A stretch of 64,000 nt of DNA, taken from positions 99,496-163,495 of the forward strand of contig JADYZZ010000054.1 in NCBI GenBank assembly GCA_020852865.1, read 5' to 3'. Under the pieces are notes generated by a model that saw only the letters and a program-made list of their open reading frames with translations, did not search any database and was not told the origin of the DNA. Origin of the DNA: Rubrivivax sp. GTDB taxonomy: Bacteria > Pseudomonadota > Gammaproteobacteria > Burkholderiales > Burkholderiaceae_C. Shown here in pieces: positions 62,873-64,000 of the stretch. Numbering within the stretch: position 1 is the first letter of the stretch; every line of letters starts with the position of its first letter. Both the position numbers and the translations under genes were made by a program.

Positions 62873-63580
62873 TCAGCGCGGCTCGCCCTTCCACATGCGG
62901 ATGCCGTTGACCATCGTGCTGATGATCGTGGCGCGGCTCACCACGTCCTGGCGCGTCGCCATGTACATGTGCACGACGGAGAACAGCAGCAAGTACCACA
63001 TCATGAGGTGGTGCAGCGTGCGCACCGCCTGCGGCGTGCCGGCGAGCGTGGTCACCCAGCCGAACAGGTTCATCCAGGTACTGCCCCAGCCGTAGGCCTG
63101 CGCATAGAGGCCCAGGCCGGTGACGATGATCACCACCGTGCCGAGCACGAACATCGCGAACATCGCGATCTGCGCCAGCGGGTTGTGGCCGAGCCAGCGC
63201 ACCTCTTCACGGCCGATGAAGAGGTAGTCGCGGATGTCGCCGACGAGCCCGCGCCACCAGGCCGGCGACCACAGCGGCGGCACGAAGATCGCCCGTGCGA
63301 AGCTGTTGCCGACCAGCGCCCAGTACACGCGCACCACGAAGGCGGCGATCAGGATCATCGCCGTCACGAAGTGGATCGTGCGGATCCAGCCGAACATGAA
63401 GCTGAAGGTCGCCTCGCCGCCGATGGCCGGCGGCGGCGCGCCGATCAGGTAGCCGGTGCCGGCCAGCACGAAGATGCACAGCATCGTGATCCAGTGCCAG
63501 AACCGCACCGGAGCCTCGTAGACGTAAACGTCCTCGAGCGGCCCGGCCAGCACCTTGTGGGTCCAGCGTTCGATTTGCAT
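62873..63580 (-). CDS. [NiFe]-hydrogenase b-type cytochrome subunit
   Basis: A 235-residue membrane diheme cytochrome b that takes electrons from an uptake hydrogenase to quinone. Four helices are evident, with heme-ligand His in RFWHWITMLCIFVLAG, IRTIHFVTAMILIAAF and RTLHHLMMWYLLLF. DVYVYEAPVRFWHW and VHMYMATRQDVVSR are family hallmarks. It lies 31 bp downstream of the large subunit gene in the standard small-large-cytochrome order. Start at 63580. Confidence 0.95.
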   Translation of the reverse strand: MQIERWTHKVLAGPLEDVYVYEAPVRFWHWITMLCIFVLAGTGYLIGAPPPAIGGEATFSFMFGWIRTIHFVTAMILIAAFVVRVYWALVGNSFARAIFVPPLWSPAWWRGLVGDIRDYLFIGREEVRWLGHNPLAQIAMFAMFVLGTVVIIVTGLGLYAQAYGWGSTWMNLFGWVTTLAGTPQAVRTLHHLMMWYLLLFSVVHMYMATRQDVVSRATIISTMVNGIRMWKGEPR

Positions 63581-63611
63581 CGAGTCCTCCTCGCTTGCGC
63601 GTTGGCTGCCG

Positions 63612-64000
63612 CTAGCGCACCGTGACCTTGGCCAGCTCGTCGCCGTCGGGCGACATCACGTGCGTCGCGCAGGCCAGGCAGGGGTCGAAGCTGTGGATCG
63701 TGCGCAGGATTTCGAGCGGCTGCTCGGGATTGACCATCGGCGTGTTCATCAGCGCCGCCTCGTACGCGCCGATCTGGCCCTTGTGGTCGCGCGGCCCGGC
63801 GTTCCAGGTGGTGGGCACGACGCACTGGTAGTTGTCGATGCGCCGGTCCTTGATCTTCACCCAGTGCGCGAGCGCGCCGCGCGGCGCCTCGCTCGGCGCC
63901 GTACCCTTGCACTCGGCCGGCCAGGTGGAAGGATCCCATTTCTCGGTGTTGGCCACGGCCAGGTCGCCCGCCTTCATGTTGGCGATCAGCTGGTCGTGGA
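63612..64000 (-). CDS. [NiFe]-hydrogenase large subunit, C-terminal 129 residues
   Basis: The C-terminal end of the catalytic subunit of a group 1 uptake hydrogenase, cut by the window edge. The Ni-binding segment is [12 protein letters not shown], and the maturation protease should cut after the His, releasing the tail [15 protein letters not shown]. Upstream, [20 protein letters not shown] and [18 protein letters not shown] match the family. The remaining coding region and the small subunit lie beyond the window. The full enzyme oxidises H2 at the periplasmic face. Confidence 0.96.
   Translation of the reverse strand, partial: HDQLIANMKAGDLAVANTEKWDPSTWPAECKGTAPSEAPRGALAHWVKIKDRRIDNYQCVVPTTWNAGPRDHKGQIGAYEAALMNTPMVNPEQPLEILRTIHSFDPCLACATHVMSPDGDELAKVTVR

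Overview
This is a GC-rich (about 70%) stretch of chromosome with dense, often overlapping genes. The gene families point to an exosortase-bearing Gram-negative in the Betaproteobacteria, probably Burkholderiales; the genus cannot be told from the sequence. No rRNA, tRNA or CRISPR array was seen.

Region 1 (1-17395, all minus strand) is a near-complete PEP-CTERM/exosortase A (XrtA) exopolysaccharide locus. In transcription order it encodes a Wza-like export lipoprotein, a Wzz-like chain-length protein, a tyrosine autokinase with a (Tyr-Gly)8 tail, an outer-membrane barrel, an ExeA-type ATPase, a polysaccharide deacetylase, a FemAB-like transferase, a glycosyltransferase, exosortase A fused to EpsI, a UDP-GlcNAc 6-dehydrogenase, a second glycosyltransferase, a PIN-domain toxin-antitoxin pair, the remnant of a third glycosyltransferase, a sulfatase-fold membrane enzyme and a glutamine amidotransferase cut by the window edge. 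The toxin-antitoxin pair sits where the third glycosyltransferase was deleted.

Region 2 (17799-24212, plus strand) is a divergent, translationally coupled six-gene operon: ThiF/E1-like adenylyltransferase, nitroreductase-like protein, ABC ATPase, FtsX/LolC-type permease, LolA-like periplasmic protein and an outer-membrane barrel. It looks like an enzyme pair joined to an envelope export route whose cargo is unknown.

Region 3 (24394-41955) holds a group II intron of IIC type with a frameshifted maturase, inserted just past the terminator of a PEP-CTERM protein gene. That gene has a good sigma-54 promoter. Next come prsT and prsK (minus strand), an EpsB-like sugar transferase, the sigma-54 activator prsR, a second prsT, two N-acyl-amino-acid-synthase-like acyltransferases (one with a PilZ domain) and a trypsin-like protease. 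The target promoter, its likely activator and the sensor kinase therefore lie within 9 kb of each other.

Region 4 (42348-45353, minus strand) is a compact HPr-rel-A-type operon: a Tat-exported protein of unknown role, a PqqD-like chaperone, an HprK-related kinase and a nucleotidyltransferase-fold protein. Region 5 (45910-64000) is mostly housekeeping and accessory metabolism: UDP-glucuronate epimerase, pyruvate dehydrogenase E1, creatininase-like amidase, M16 protease, 3-oxoadipyl-CoA thiolase, a large PAS/GAF sensor kinase, an MFS transporter, a 2OG-Fe(II) oxygenase, a pirin, a phenylacetate-CoA-ligase-like enzyme, a radical SAM enzyme and the end of a membrane-bound [NiFe] hydrogenase operon.
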